A program made the translations under genes and the position numbers. This document shows, one piece after another, positions 43,349 through 53,252 of a stretch of DNA of 64,000 nucleotides. Origin of the DNA: Bradyrhizobium sp. JYMT SZCCT0180 (GTDB lineage: Bacteria; Pseudomonadota; Alphaproteobacteria; Rhizobiales; Xanthobacteraceae); the NCBI RefSeq assembly GCF_018130165.1, contig NZ_JAFCLZ010000002.1:186001-250000 (forward strand), given 5' to 3'. The number at the start of each line of letters is the position of its first letter. The stretch's first letter is position 1. Below the pieces are notes generated by a model, which worked only from the letters and a program-made list of their open reading frames with translations, did not search any database and was not told the DNA's origin.

Positions 43349-45160
43349 TCAAGCCTGCTCAATCTCTTCCCGAAGCACTTCAAGTTCCAGCCACTTGTCC
43401 TCGGCTTCCTGCAATTCCTTCTGCGCCTTTGTAAGCGCATCGGAGGCGGAATCAAACTTCTTGCGGTTCTTCTTGTAGAGATCGGGATCGTCGAGGATGC
43501 GCTGCTGCTTGGCAATCTCGGCTTGCAGCTTCGCCATGGTCTTGGGCAGCGTTTCCAGCGCGTGCTTTTCGTTGAAGTTCAGGCGCCGTTTCGGTCCGGT
43601 CGAAGGCGATCCGGCGGCAACCCTCGCTTCCCGCTTCTCTTCGGCGACCTTGACCGCCTCACGCTTCAGATCCGCGCCGCGCTGCGCCAGCATGTCGGTG
43701 TAGCCGCCGGCATATTCGATCCAGCTTCCGTCACCTTCGGGCGCGATCACCGAGGTCACGACGCGGTCGAGAAAGTCGCGGTCATGGCTGATCAGGATCA
43801 CTGTGCCTTCGTAGTCGCCGAGCATTTCCTCGAGCACGTCGAGGGTTTCGAGGTCGAGATCGTTGGTCGGTTCGTCCAGCACCAAGAGGTTGGAAGCTTT
43901 TGCCAGCGAACGCGCCAGCATCAGCCGGCCGCGTTCACCGCCGGACAATACTTCCAGCGGCGTGCGCATCTGCTCCTGCGCGAACAAGAAGTCCTTCATG
44001 TAGCTGACGACATGCTTCGGCTTGCCGCCGATCATGACGTGGTCGCTGCCGCCCCCGGTCAGGGCATCGGCCAGCGTCGATTTAGGGTCGAGGCTTTCGC
44101 GGTGCTGGTCCAGCGTCGCCATTTCGATATTGGCGCCGAGACGGATCGTGCCGCTGTCGGGCGGGCTGCCGCCGGTCAGCATGTCAATGAGGGTGGTCTT
44201 GCCGGCGCCGTTAGGGCCGACGATGCCGATGCGGTCGCCGCGCTGCACCCGGATCGAGAAGCCCTCGACGATCTTGCGATCGCCAAAGGATTTGCCGATG
44301 TTCTTGGCCTCGATAACAAGCTTGCCCGACTTGTCCGCTTCGGCGGCGGCGAGGCTGGCGTTGCCGGTCGCGCCGCGATAGGTCCGCCGCTGGTCGCGCA
44401 GGGCATGCAGATTGCCGAGCCGCTTGACGTTGCGCTTGCGGCGGCCGGAGACGCCATAGCGCAGCCAATGCTCTTCATTGACGATCTTGCGGTCGAGCTT
44501 GTGCTGGTCGCGCTCTTCCTCGGCCAGCACTTCGTCGCGCCAGGCCTCGAATGCGGAGAAGCCGCGATCGATCTGCTTGATCTGGCCGCGGTCGAGCCAG
44601 GCGGTCGAGCGCGACAGGTTCGAGAGGAAGCGGCGGTCATGGCTGATGATGACCAGCGCACAGCGGCGGCTTTCCAATTCGCCTTCCAGCCATTCAATGG
44701 TGGTGAGATCGAGATGGTTGGTCGGCTCGTCCAGCAGCAGGATGTCGGGGGCGGGCGCCAGCACCCGCGCCAGCGCCGCGCGGCGGGCTTCACCGCCCGA
44801 GACATGGGCGGGATCTTCATCGCCGCTCAAGCCCAGCTGCTCGATGAGATAGCGCGCCTGATAATGATCGTCGCCCGGATTGAGCCCGGCTTCGACATAG
44901 GCCAGTGTCGTCTTGTGCTCGCCGAAGTCAGGCTCCTGCGGCAGATAGCGGATGGTGGCGCCGGGCTGCACGAAGCGACTGCCGCTGTCGGGCTCGACTA
45001 ACCCTGCGGCGATCTTCAGCAGCGTCGATTTGCCGGAACCGTTGCGGCCGATCAGGCACACGCGCTCGGCCGTCGATACCGACAGCTCGACGCCTGATAA
45101 CAGCGGCGTGCCGCCAAAGGTCAGCGCGATATCTTTCAACTGGATCAGCGGCGGCGGCAT
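43349..45160 (-). CDS. ABC-F family ATPase (Uup-like)
   Basis: A 603-residue soluble ATPase with two nucleotide-binding domains. First: GRNGSGKSTLLK, SGGEARRAALARVL, DILLLDEPTNHLDL; second: GPNGAGKTTLIDML, SGGERGRLMLARSL, LLVLDEPTNDLDL. The linker with REWR-like basic residues (RRKRNVKRLGNLHALRDQRR) and the C-terminal coiled coil (LPKTMAKLQAEIAKQQRILD) identify Uup-type ABC-F, which acts on ribosomes or DNA. Eight nt separate it from the YaiI-like gene on the same strand. Confidence 0.94.
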   Translation of the reverse strand: MPPPLIQLKDIALTFGGTPLLSGVELSVSTAERVCLIGRNGSGKSTLLKIAAGLVEPDSGSRFVQPGATIRYLPQEPDFGEHKTTLAYVEAGLNPGDDHYQARYLIEQLGLSGDEDPAHVSGGEARRAALARVLAPAPDILLLDEPTNHLDLTTIEWLEGELESRRCALVIISHDRRFLSNLSRSTAWLDRGQIKQIDRGFSAFEAWRDEVLAEEERDQHKLDRKIVNEEHWLRYGVSGRRKRNVKRLGNLHALRDQRRTYRGATGNASLAAAEADKSGKLVIEAKNIGKSFGDRKIVEGFSIRVQRGDRIGIVGPNGAGKTTLIDMLTGGSPPDSGTIRLGANIEMATLDQHRESLDPKSTLADALTGGGSDHVMIGGKPKHVVSYMKDFLFAQEQMRTPLEVLSGGERGRLMLARSLAKASNLLVLDEPTNDLDLETLDVLEEMLGDYEGTVILISHDRDFLDRVVTSVIAPEGDGSWIEYAGGYTDMLAQRGADLKREAVKVAEEKREARVAAGSPSTGPKRRLNFNEKHALETLPKTMAKLQAEIAKQQRILDDPDLYKKNRKKFDSASDALTKAQKELQEAEDKWLELEVLREEIEQA

Positions 45161-45168
45161 CGTTCAGC

Positions 45169-45663
45169 TCAATTCTGGTTCGGCGCAGGCGCTTGGGCCC
45201 GCTGACGCTGGATGCGCCGGATAGTCTGGTCGAGCGCGGAGAGGAACGCCGAGCGGTCCCGCGGCGCAAAGGATCTCGGGCCGCCCGTCACTTCACCTGA
45301 TGAGCGCAGGTCGGTCATCAAATTGCGTACCGCCAGGGTCATGCCGATCGATTGTTCGGTGAATGGCTTGCCGTTCGGTGCCAGCACCTCGGCGCCGGCT
45401 TTCACGCATCGGCTCGCCAGCGGAATATCCGAGGTGATGACGATATCGCCTCTGCCGGCGCGTTCCGCGATCCAGTCGTCGGCGGCGTCCATCCCGGCGC
45501 CGGCGGCGATCCGCTCGATCAGCGGATCCTGCGGCACGCGGATGAAATTGCCCGCGACCACGCTGACGGGCAGGCCGTGCCGGCTCGCGACCTTATAGAT
45601 CTCGTCCTTGACCGGGCAGGCGTCGGCGTCGACATAGATGCGGGTAGGATTCAAGTCAGGCAC
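45169..45663 (-). CDS. YaiI/YqxD-family protein (DUF188)
   Basis: About 164 residues. The signature [18 protein letters not shown] opens the family fold; the rest has [18 protein letters not shown] and [40 protein letters not shown], typical of this PIN-like or NYN-related fold. No ATG lies near the conserved N-terminus: I propose GTG 45663, with TTG 45654 as alternative, because the next ATG upstream is over the divergent hotdog gene. Function is not known; a nuclease-like role is only inferred from the fold. It precedes the ABC-F gene by 8 nt. Confidence 0.8.
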   Translation of the reverse strand: MPDLNPTRIYVDADACPVKDEIYKVASRHGLPVSVVAGNFIRVPQDPLIERIAAGAGMDAADDWIAERAGRGDIVITSDIPLASRCVKAGAEVLAPNGKPFTEQSIGMTLAVRNLMTDLRSSGEVTGGPRSFAPRDRSAFLSALDQTIRRIQRQRAQAPAPNQN

Positions 45664-45829
45664 TTCAGTCGGTTTATGGGGGGTGGATTCGGTCTCGTCG
45701 TCTCGTCCGCGCGTGGTACTCCATGGGGCGGAAAAATGCGAGGAAAACAGGCCGGGGAACACGCTTGCCACGACACTTTCTTTGCGTACGATAACGCCCG
45801 GAAACAACAAGAAAATAGAGGAAACGGGC

Positions 45830-46630
45830 ATGACAAGCCGGATCGGGCCGTATCGCGTCTCGGCCTACAACACTTCCAAGCATTCCGAGAACAAGATGCA
45901 CGATGACACGGTGGCGAAGCGCTATGGTTTTAGCGGCGGTCTGGTCCCCGGTGTCGATGTCATGGCCTACATGATGCACCTGCCGGTCGCAAAATGGGGC
46001 CGGGCCTTTCTCGAACGTGGACTGATCGAGGCGCGCTTCGTCAAGCCGGTCTATGACGGTGAGCAGGCCGATGTCATGGGCGAGGAAGGCAACGGCGTGC
46101 TTGAGCTCCAGGTCGAGAGCCGGGGAGATATTTGTGCGACCGGCACAGCTTCGCTGTCACCGGCAGCGCCATCATTCTCGCTTTCCGACTTTGTCGAGGT
46201 CGCAGCCGCAGGCGAACGCAAGCCGGTGGATGCGGCGTCCTATGCTCTTGGTAAATGGCTCGGCGCGGCGCCGCGCACCTGGGCGACGGACGCGGCAAAA
46301 CAATATCTGGCGGATATTCGCGAAACCGAAGCGATTTACGCGCAGGAAGGACTCGGCCATCCCGGCCTGTTGCCGCGGGTGATGAACATGGTGCTGGTCG
46401 ACAACGCCATCATGGGCCCGTGGATTCATGTCGGCACAAGGATGCAGCTCCTGTCCGCGGCCCGCATCGGCGACGAGTTGACGGCGCGCGCCAAAGTGAT
46501 CGGCAATTACGACAAGAAGGGCCACCGTTTCGTCGAACTCGACGCACTGGTGGTCGCCAACGGCAAGACGCCGCTGGCGCATTGCCACCACACGGCGATC
46601 TACCAGCCGCGCGAACAGGTGGCGGCGTAA
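45830..46630 (+). CDS. Hotdog-fold (MaoC-like) protein
   Basis: A 266-residue protein behind AGAGGAAACGGGC. The N-terminal half looks like a MaoC domain ([40 protein letters not shown]), and the second half ([35 protein letters not shown]) reads as a second hotdog with lower similarity. It could be an acyl-CoA hydratase or thioesterase-like protein. It is two bases ahead of a 2-hydroxychromene-2-carboxylate isomerase gene, and likely in one transcript. Confidence 0.8.
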   Translation: MTSRIGPYRVSAYNTSKHSENKMHDDTVAKRYGFSGGLVPGVDVMAYMMHLPVAKWGRAFLERGLIEARFVKPVYDGEQADVMGEEGNGVLELQVESRGDICATGTASLSPAAPSFSLSDFVEVAAAGERKPVDAASYALGKWLGAAPRTWATDAAKQYLADIRETEAIYAQEGLGHPGLLPRVMNMVLVDNAIMGPWIHVGTRMQLLSAARIGDELTARAKVIGNYDKKGHRFVELDALVVANGKTPLAHCHHTAIYQPREQVAA

Positions 46631-46632
46631 CC

Positions 46633-47241
46633 ATGGCCATCACCATCGACTATTATCTGTCGCTGAACTCGCCCTGGACCTACATGGGCAGCGGCCCGTT
46701 CGCCGAGATCGCGCGGCGCTATGGCGCGCAAGTCAACGTCAAGCCCGCCAAGTTCGGTCCCATTTTTGAGCAGACCGGCGGACTGCCGCTGCCAAAGCGC
46801 TCGCCTCAGCGGCAGGCTTACCGGCTGATGGAGCTCAAGCGCTGGCGCGAGGTGCGGGGACTTCCGCTCACTGTCGAGCCCAAATTCTTTCCCAGCGATG
46901 ACGCGGCGGCGACGCGCCTCGTGATCGCAGCCAAGCTGCAGGGCAAGGATGCTCATAAATTGTCGCTGGAGCTGGCGCGCGCCGTCTGGGAGCGCGAGGA
47001 ATCGTTTGCGGACCCCGCGGTGCTGGCATCATCAGCGCAGCGCGCCGGCCTCGACGCCGCCGCAGTGCGGGCCGGCGGCCCGTCGGACGCGGAACTCGAT
47101 GCGCTGTATGAGCAGTACACGCAGGATGCCGTGAAGGCGGGCGTGTTCGGCGCGCCCAGTTACGTCTTGCCCTCGGGCGAGATTTTCTGGGGCCAGGACC
47201 GCCTGGAGCTTCTGGAGCGCGCTTTGAAGCTCGCCGCCTAA
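46633..47241 (+). CDS. 2-hydroxychromene-2-carboxylate isomerase (DsbA/GST-kappa fold)
   Basis: A 202-residue protein. It opens with IDYYLSLNSPWTYMGSG, where the Ser replaces the DsbA Cys-x-x-Cys and binds glutathione, and keeps FPSDDAAATRL and the thioredoxin-fold GVFGAPSYVLPSGEIFWGQD. The family interconverts chromene carboxylates and trans-o-hydroxybenzylidenepyruvate in naphthalene-type degradation, but many members act on other substrates. It shares the operon with the hotdog protein above. Confidence 0.9.
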   Translation: MAITIDYYLSLNSPWTYMGSGPFAEIARRYGAQVNVKPAKFGPIFEQTGGLPLPKRSPQRQAYRLMELKRWREVRGLPLTVEPKFFPSDDAAATRLVIAAKLQGKDAHKLSLELARAVWEREESFADPAVLASSAQRAGLDAAAVRAGGPSDAELDALYEQYTQDAVKAGVFGAPSYVLPSGEIFWGQDRLELLERALKLAA

Positions 47242-47251
47242 GCGGCGCGCT

Positions 47252-48640
47252 TCACATCTCGAAGACGCGACCGGGATTGAGGATGTGATGCGGATCAAGC
47301 GCGCGCTTCAGCGTGCGCATGGTCTCGATCTCCTCCGCGGTGCGGCTGAGCTTGAGATACGGCCGCCTGGAGATGCCGATGCCGTGCTCGGCCGAGATCG
47401 AACCGCCGAAGTCGCTGGTGAGGCCGAAGACCAGCTTCTTCATTTCCTCATGCTTGTCGGCCGGAGGCGAGTATTTTGTGTTGACGTGCAGGTTGCCGTC
47501 GCCGACATGCCCGAGCACGATGGTGTAGGCGTCTTTGTCGACCGCCTTGATCGCCTTTGCGACGGCTTCCGTGAACGGTTCCATCTGGTCGATGGCGAGG
47601 CTGATGTCGAAGCCGACGGTGGGCGCGGTCGCCCGGCTGAGTTCGACGCTGGAATCGCGCACCCGCCAGATCGCGGCTGTAGAAGCACCCGAATTGGCAA
47701 TGATCGCATCGAGGATGATGCCTTCACCCAGCGCCTCTTCGAGCAGACTTTCAACGTCGGCGCGGAGTCGCTCGGCATTGCTGCCCGAGGATTCCATCAG
47801 CAGGTAGAAGGGATGGGTGGCCGGCAGCGGCGCGGCGACGCCTCGCACCAGCTGCGTCACAAGGCGGTAATAGCTGTTCCACATCACCTCGAACGCGGTC
47901 AGTTCGCCGCCAAGCCGCTTGCGCGCCAGGTCGAGCATCGCCCGCACCTTGTCGAAGCTCGGCAGCGCGCACAGCACCACCTGCTGTTCGGCCGGCGCCG
48001 GGAAAATCCGCAATGCCGCGCGGGTCACCACGCCGAGCGTGCCTTCGGTGCCGATGAACAATTGCTTGAGGTCGGTTCCGGTGTTGTTCTTGATGTATTT
48101 GCGCACGCCCTTGAGCACGGTGCCGTCAGCAAGCACCGCTTCGAGCCCGAGCACCAGATCGCGCGTCATGCCATAGCGGATCACCCGATTGCCGCCGGCA
48201 TTGGTCGAGATGTTGCCGCCGATCGTGCAGCTGCCGCGGGCGCCGAGATCGAGCGGGTACATGAAGCCGTCCTGCGCGACGCGCTCGTGCACGCGCTGCA
48301 GCGGCACGGCGGCCTGGGCGATCACGACCCCGCCGCCGGTGTCGACTTCCTCGATCGCGTTCATGCGCTCCATCGACAGCACGATCTCGCCGGCCATCGG
48401 CATGGTGGCGCCGACGAGCCCGGTCATGCCGCCCTGGGTCGTGACCGCAACGCGCGCCCGGTGGCAGATCGCCAGGAATCGCGAGACGTCCTCGGTGGAG
48501 CGCGGCCGCATCACCGCAATCGGCGGAGGGACGGGGATGCCGGCTATATCGGTGTAATAGCGCGCATCGATATCGGCGCCGGTCAGGACCGTTGTCGCGT
48601 CGAACGCTGCGCGGAGTTCACCGATGATGGCTGGTTGCAT
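47252..48640 (-). CDS. FAD-linked oxidase (GlcD/D-lactate dehydrogenase type)
   Basis: A 462-residue VAO-fold flavoprotein. The FAD_binding_4 domain has VAVTTQGGMTGLVGATMP and DLGARGSCTIGGNISTNAGG; the C-terminal FAD-oxidase_C domain has VLGHVGDGNLHVN, EHGIGISRR and ALDPHHILNPGRVFEM with the catalytic His and Arg positions. It oxidises a D-2-hydroxy acid such as lactate or glycolate. It begins one base after the stop of the molybdenum hydroxylase subunit, so both are co-transcribed. Confidence 0.93.
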   Translation of the reverse strand: MQPAIIGELRAAFDATTVLTGADIDARYYTDIAGIPVPPPIAVMRPRSTEDVSRFLAICHRARVAVTTQGGMTGLVGATMPMAGEIVLSMERMNAIEEVDTGGGVVIAQAAVPLQRVHERVAQDGFMYPLDLGARGSCTIGGNISTNAGGNRVIRYGMTRDLVLGLEAVLADGTVLKGVRKYIKNNTGTDLKQLFIGTEGTLGVVTRAALRIFPAPAEQQVVLCALPSFDKVRAMLDLARKRLGGELTAFEVMWNSYYRLVTQLVRGVAAPLPATHPFYLLMESSGSNAERLRADVESLLEEALGEGIILDAIIANSGASTAAIWRVRDSSVELSRATAPTVGFDISLAIDQMEPFTEAVAKAIKAVDKDAYTIVLGHVGDGNLHVNTKYSPPADKHEEMKKLVFGLTSDFGGSISAEHGIGISRRPYLKLSRTAEEIETMRTLKRALDPHHILNPGRVFEM

Positions 48641-48641
48641 C

Positions 48642-51017
48642 CTATGCCGCCTTCTTCGCCTTGGCCTCCTGGATCGCACGCCAGACGCGTTCCGATGTCA
48701 ATGGCATATCGATCTCTGAAATGCCGTACTCCGACAGCGCATCGATGACAGCATTGACGATGCAGGCGAGGCTGCCGGCGCAGCCGGCTTCGCCGCAGCC
48801 TTTGGTGCCGAGCGGATTGGTCTTGGCCGGCGAGGGGTGATCGGCGGTTGCCATCAGCGGGATGTCGCCGGCGCGCGGCATCGCATAATCCATGAACGAG
48901 CCGGTGATCGGCTGGCCGCTGGAATCGTAGCTCACTTCCTCCATCAGCGCCTGGCCGATGCCTTGCGCGACGCCGCCATGCAGCTGGCCGTCGACGATCA
49001 TCGGATTGACGATGGTGCCGAAGTCAGAGATCCCGGTGTAGCGCACGATTTGGGTCACGCCGGTGTCGGGATCGATCTCGACCTCGGCGACGTGGCAGCC
49101 ATTGGGGAAGGTCGACGGCGTGTCCTTGGTGGCGTGGTCGACGTCGAGCGTATCGGGCACGCCCTCCGGCACCTTGCCGTCGCGCAGCCGTTGCGCCAGC
49201 TCCATGATGCCGATCGAGCGGTCGGTGCCGGCGATGGTGAAGCGGCCATTGCCGAATTCGATGTCGCCCTCGCTGGCTTCCATCAGATGCGCCGCCGCCT
49301 GCTTGCCCTTGGCGACCACCAGCGCCGCGGCCTCGACGATCGCCTGGCCGGTTGCGGTGATCGAGCGCGAGCCGCCGGTGCCGTTGCCGAAGCGCACGAG
49401 ATCGCTGTCGCCCTGCTCGAGCGTGATCTTCTCGAAGGGTACGCCGAGTTCAGCGCACAGCACCTGCGCAAACGGCGTGGCATGGCCCTGGCCGTAATCG
49501 AGCGTGCCTGTCGTGAGCTTCACCGAACCGTCAGGTTCGAAATTGATCTTGCCGAGTTCGCCGCTCGGTGGTGCCGTGACTTCGAGGTAGGAGCCAACCG
49601 CGATGCCGCGCAGTTTTCCCTGCTTCTTGCTTTCCTTCTTGCGTCTGGCAAAATTGGCGTGGTCGGAAAGCTCCAGCGCTTTCGCGAACACGCCCTGGAA
49701 ATCGCCGCTGTCATAGGTGACGCCGGAGGCCGCCGGGAACGGCAGTTGCGTCGGCTTGATGAAATTGCGCTTGCGCAGGGTGAGGCGGTTGATGCCCATT
49801 TCGTCGGCGGCGCGGTCGATCAGCCGCTCCATGTAGTAATTGGCCTCGGGCCGGCCGGCGCCGCGATAGGCGCCCATCAAGGTGGTGTTGGTCAGCACCG
49901 TCTTGATGTCGACGCCGAGCAGCGGTGTGCGATAGACGCTCGCAAGGTTCTTGGCCGTGTTGAGCGACAGCGGGCCGGGCGCCACGCCGGTGATGTAGGC
50001 GCCGAGATTGCCATGGCCCTTCAGGCGCACGGCGAGAAATTTACCCTCGGCATCCAGCGCCAGTTCGCAATGCATGGTCTGCGCGCGGCCGTGGCTGTCG
50101 GACAGGAAGCTGGTCGAGCGCTCGTCGGTCCATTTCACCGGACGGCCCAGCACCTTCGAGGCATGCGCGATGCAGGTGTATTCCGGATAGTTCATGTTCT
50201 TCATGCCGAACGAGCCGCCGACATTGGCGGTCAGGATGCGAACCTTGTCGTTCGGTACGTTCAGGATCTTTGCAAACGTGACCTTGTTGCCGGAAACGCC
50301 CTGCGTCGGCACCTGGATCGTGAAGCGCTCGCTGGCCTTGTCGTAGGAGGCCAGCGCCACGCGCGGCTCCATCGACACCACGGCGACGCGGGTGTTGACG
50401 ATATCGAGTTTTGTGACGTGCGCGGCGCCGGCGAACGCAGCATCGATCTTGGCGGCATCGCCATAGTGATAGTCGAGCGCTGTGTTGTTGGGGATGTGAT
50501 CGTAGAGCTGCGGCGCGCCGGGTTGTGCGGCTTCCTCGGCACTGGTCACCGCGGGCAGCGGCTCGATATCGAGCTCGACGGCTTCCGCCGCGTCGCGCGC
50601 CTGCGCCAGCGTTTCGGCGACGACATAGGCCACGGGATCGCCGACGAAGCGCACCTTGTCGGTCGCCAATGCCATGCGGTTGGTCTGCAACAGCGGCGAG
50701 CCGTCACGGCTCTTCAGCGGCAGGCCGCAGGTGAAGGGGTTGTAGCCGGCGGCCACGAGGTCCTGGCCGGTCCAGACGCCGAGCACGCCCGGCATGGTCC
50801 GCGCCGCCTTGATATCGATGCCGCGGATGATTCCGTGGGCGTGGCTGGAGCGCACCATCCAGGCATAGGCCTGGCCCGGCAGGCTGAAATCATCGGTGTA
50901 TTTGCCCTTGCCGCGAACCAGCGTGTCGTCTTCCTTGCGGCGCACAGGCTGCCCGACGCCGTATTTTTGCACTGCGATTGCGTTTTCCAGCGACGACGGC
51001 GACGTATGATCTTGCAT
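48642..51017 (-). CDS. Molybdenum hydroxylase large subunit, CoxL-like form II
   Basis: A 791-residue Mo-binding subunit of the xanthine dehydrogenase family. VGQPVRRKEDDTLVRGKGKY opens it; the form-II motif AYRGAGRPEANYYMERL, instead of the CO-dehydrogenase AYxCSFR, and the catalytic Glu in GTKGCGEAGCAG near the C-terminus are visible. It would hydroxylate an N-heterocycle or aldehyde. The matching 2Fe-2S and FAD subunits are not in the window; the following gene is an unrelated FAD oxidase. ATG 51017 was chosen behind CAGGTATTTTTCG. Confidence 0.92.
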   Translation of the reverse strand: MQDHTSPSSLENAIAVQKYGVGQPVRRKEDDTLVRGKGKYTDDFSLPGQAYAWMVRSSHAHGIIRGIDIKAARTMPGVLGVWTGQDLVAAGYNPFTCGLPLKSRDGSPLLQTNRMALATDKVRFVGDPVAYVVAETLAQARDAAEAVELDIEPLPAVTSAEEAAQPGAPQLYDHIPNNTALDYHYGDAAKIDAAFAGAAHVTKLDIVNTRVAVVSMEPRVALASYDKASERFTIQVPTQGVSGNKVTFAKILNVPNDKVRILTANVGGSFGMKNMNYPEYTCIAHASKVLGRPVKWTDERSTSFLSDSHGRAQTMHCELALDAEGKFLAVRLKGHGNLGAYITGVAPGPLSLNTAKNLASVYRTPLLGVDIKTVLTNTTLMGAYRGAGRPEANYYMERLIDRAADEMGINRLTLRKRNFIKPTQLPFPAASGVTYDSGDFQGVFAKALELSDHANFARRKKESKKQGKLRGIAVGSYLEVTAPPSGELGKINFEPDGSVKLTTGTLDYGQGHATPFAQVLCAELGVPFEKITLEQGDSDLVRFGNGTGGSRSITATGQAIVEAAALVVAKGKQAAAHLMEASEGDIEFGNGRFTIAGTDRSIGIMELAQRLRDGKVPEGVPDTLDVDHATKDTPSTFPNGCHVAEVEIDPDTGVTQIVRYTGISDFGTIVNPMIVDGQLHGGVAQGIGQALMEEVSYDSSGQPITGSFMDYAMPRAGDIPLMATADHPSPAKTNPLGTKGCGEAGCAGSLACIVNAVIDALSEYGISEIDMPLTSERVWRAIQEAKAKKAA

Positions 51018-51213
51018 CGAAAAATACCTGAAATGCTTGGATTCCCGCGACTTTCGCGGGCTCGGAACCAAATAACGCACCGATCCCCCAGCGACAACGC
51101 CTGTTTGGGCATGGTCCCATGTGATGGGATGTTGCGTAGGCCCTTGGCGCTGCTAAAGTTTCCGTGAACGCTCATTCTTCGGCGGCAGCATATGCCGCGG
51201 AAAGACAGTTTTG

Positions 51214-52257
51214 ATGAACGAGGATACGCGGCTTGCCGATGGCCTTGCGGCCCGCGCAAGCCCGTCAGGGTCTGCTGTGGCAGGGGCGGAAAGCGGCGTC
51301 TACGCCGCGCTCGACCTTGGCACCAACAACTGCCGGCTCCTGATCGCCTGTCCGTCCGGCGACGGCTTCCGCGTGGTCGATTCGTTCTCACGGATCATCC
51401 GGCTGGGCGAGGGCATCTCCTCGACCGGTTCCATCAGCGAGGCGGCGATTGATCGTGCGATTGCGGCCTTGAGTATTTGCAGCGACAAGATCCGCTACCG
51501 CAAGGCGAGACGTTTGCGGTTGATCGCAACCGAAGCCTGCCGCGCCGCGGCCAATGCCGATAGCTTTCGCGAGAGGGTGGCAAAAGACACCGGCATCCGG
51601 CTCGAGGTGATCGATCGCGAGACCGAGGCGACGCTCGCGGTGATCGGCTGCTCGCCGCTGCTCGATCCCAGGGGACGGGGTGCCATCCTGTTCGACATCG
51701 GCGGCGGATCGACGGAACTGGTTCGGATCGAGCGCGATCCAGCGGAGGAAAACGCCGTACCGCGGATCAAGGCCTGGATGTCGATCCCGCTCGGCGTCGT
51801 CACCATCGCCGAGCATTTCGGCGGCAAGGACGTCACGCCCGAATCCTATGCGCGGATGGTCGCCGAGGTCGCGCAATATGTGGCGCCGTTTGCGGCCGAG
51901 CACGGTGGTGATCTGCGTGACATGCATCTGCTCGGCACGTCTGGCACCGTGACGACGCTGGCCGGCGTGTTTCTCAATCTGCAGCGCTACGACCGCCGGC
52001 GGATCGACGGCATCTGGATGAACAATTCCGACGTCACCTCGGTGATCCAGCGGCTACTCGGCATGAGCTATCAGGAGCGCGCCAACAACAATTGCATCAG
52101 CGTCGAGCGCGCCGATCTGGTGCTGGCCGGTTGCGCCATTCTCGACGCGATCCGCGACGCGTTCCCGCTGCCGCGGCTGCGCGTCGCCGACCGCGGCCTG
52201 CGCGAGGGCATGCTGGTCGAAATGATGCGGGAGGACGGCGCGCTGCGGTCGTGCTAA
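51214..52257 (+). CDS. ppx: Ppx/GppA-family phosphatase
   Basis: A 347-residue ASKHA protein. GVYAALDLGTNNCRLLIACP is the phosphate-1 loop and ILFDIGGGSTELVRIE the phosphate-2; catalytic Glu region LRLIATEACRAAANADSF and GTSGTVTTLAGVFL follow. It acts on polyphosphate ends and/or (p)ppGpp. Start chosen at ATG 51214 next to a TTG at 51211. It has only the two N-terminal domains, like other alphaproteobacterial members shorter than E. coli Ppx. It precedes rlmE on the same strand. Confidence 0.93.
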   Translation: MNEDTRLADGLAARASPSGSAVAGAESGVYAALDLGTNNCRLLIACPSGDGFRVVDSFSRIIRLGEGISSTGSISEAAIDRAIAALSICSDKIRYRKARRLRLIATEACRAAANADSFRERVAKDTGIRLEVIDRETEATLAVIGCSPLLDPRGRGAILFDIGGGSTELVRIERDPAEENAVPRIKAWMSIPLGVVTIAEHFGGKDVTPESYARMVAEVAQYVAPFAAEHGGDLRDMHLLGTSGTVTTLAGVFLNLQRYDRRRIDGIWMNNSDVTSVIQRLLGMSYQERANNNCISVERADLVLAGCAILDAIRDAFPLPRLRVADRGLREGMLVEMMREDGALRSC

Positions 52258-52281
52258 GGCGGTTTTTCAGTTCAGTGGCTT

Positions 52282-52376
52282 CATCCTTCGAGACGCGGCT
52301 TGCGCCGCTCCTCAGGATGAGGTCTAGACCCTCATGGTGAGGAGCGCGGCGAAGCCGCGCGTCTCGAACCACGAGG
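52282..52376. repeat. Composite intergenic repeat, modules b then a
   Basis: Module b (CATCCTTCGAGACGCGG to CTCAGGATGAGG, 52282-52322) is followed by module a (CCCTCATGGTGAGG to CGAACCACGAGG, 52329-52376), the reverse order of 18410-18511. It lies between ppx and rlmE. Confidence 0.85.
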
Positions 52377-52408
52377 CCGTACACAGCATCATCAAGTAAG
52401 TACTCGAT

Positions 52409-53095
52409 ATGGCGAAAGACACCACCGGCCGGTTGCACGTCACGGTCAAGTCTGGTGGCAAGCGCAAGCTGTCATCAAAGCTCTGGCTGGAACGGCAGCT
52501 CAACGATCCCTATGTGGCGCAGGCCAAAAAGGACGGATGGCGCTCCCGCGCGGCCTACAAGCTGATCGAGATCGACGACAAGCATCGCTTTCTGAAGCAA
52601 GGCATCTCCGTGGTCGATCTCGGCGCGGCTCCCGGCGGCTGGAGCCAGGTCGCGGCCAAGCGCATCGGGGCGGCCAATGGCAAGGGCAAGGTGGTCGCGA
52701 TCGATCTGCTGGAAATGCCGGAAGTGCCGGGCGTCACCTTCGCGCAGCTCGACTTCCTTGCCGACGATGCGCCGGAAAAACTGCTGGCGATGATGGGCGG
52801 CCGCGCCGACGTGGTGCTATCAGACATGGCCGCTAACACCACGGGCCATCGCAAGACCGATCAGCTCCGCATCATCGGGCTGGTCGAAACCGCGGCGGCG
52901 TTCGCCACCGAGGTGCTCAATCCCGGCGGCACCTTCGTCGCAAAGGTGTTTCAGAGTGGCGCCGAAGGCGAACTGTTGGCGCAGCTGAAGCGCGATTTTG
53001 CTACCGTCAAACACGTCAAGCCGGCGTCAAGCCGCCAGGACTCGTCCGAGCGCTACGTGCTGGCGATGGGCTTTCGCGGTGGAGCGAAGGTTTAG
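52409..53095 (+). CDS. rlmE: 23S rRNA (uridine-2552-2'-O)-methyltransferase RlmE
   Basis: A 228-residue FtsJ-type enzyme. The SAM motif is [20 protein letters not shown], and the catalytic Lys-Asp-Lys-Glu tetrad is visible: Lys51 in SRAAYKL, Asp139 in [13 protein letters not shown], Lys179 in FVAKVFQ, and Glu214 in [11 protein letters not shown]. Methylates U2552 in the A-loop of the large subunit. It has the N-terminal basic extension typical of Rhizobiales. Follows Ppx in the same direction, a common gene order. Confidence 0.96.
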   Translation: MAKDTTGRLHVTVKSGGKRKLSSKLWLERQLNDPYVAQAKKDGWRSRAAYKLIEIDDKHRFLKQGISVVDLGAAPGGWSQVAAKRIGAANGKGKVVAIDLLEMPEVPGVTFAQLDFLADDAPEKLLAMMGGRADVVLSDMAANTTGHRKTDQLRIIGLVETAAAFATEVLNPGGTFVAKVFQSGAEGELLAQLKRDFATVKHVKPASSRQDSSERYVLAMGFRGGAKV

Positions 53096-53110
53096 CCGAT
53101 ACGTTCAGCC

Positions 53111-53194
53111 GTCATTGCGAGCGAAGCGAAGCAATCCATCTTGCGGCAACAAGAAAGAATGGATTGCTTCGTCGCTTGCGCTCCTCGCAATGAC
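53111..53194. repeat. Intergenic repeat, GTCATTGCGAGCGAAGCGAAG type
   Basis: Begins GTCATTGCGAGCGAAGCGAA and ends GCGCTCCTCGCAATGAC; inner arms GAAGCAATCCAT and ATGGATTGCTTC are complementary. It sits between rlmE and the minus-strand peptide gene. The arms are shared with 4189-4234. Confidence 0.9.
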
Positions 53195-53230
53195 GCAAAT
53201 AAAAGAGGCCGCCCAGTCGGGCGGCCTCTT
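53195..53230 (-). terminator. Intrinsic terminator of the double-glycine peptide transcript
   Basis: A 12-bp perfect stem, AAGAGGCCGCCC (53203-53214) with GGGCGGCCTCTT (53219-53230) and a 4-nt loop, is followed on the minus strand by TTTTATTTGC. It lies just after the first peptide gene, so the peptide transcript should end here. Confidence 0.85.
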
Positions 53231-53252
53231 GCCGGTCTGATGCCGTGAATGA

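Noticed and set aside
43307..45001. 564-codon frame antisense to the ABC-F gene
   Set aside because: Shadow of the ABC-F coding sequence; no motif on this strand.
48837..51167. 776-codon frame antisense to the CoxL-like gene
   Set aside because: Low-complexity Arg/His/Ala shadow translation, no start with ribosome site and no recognisable domain.
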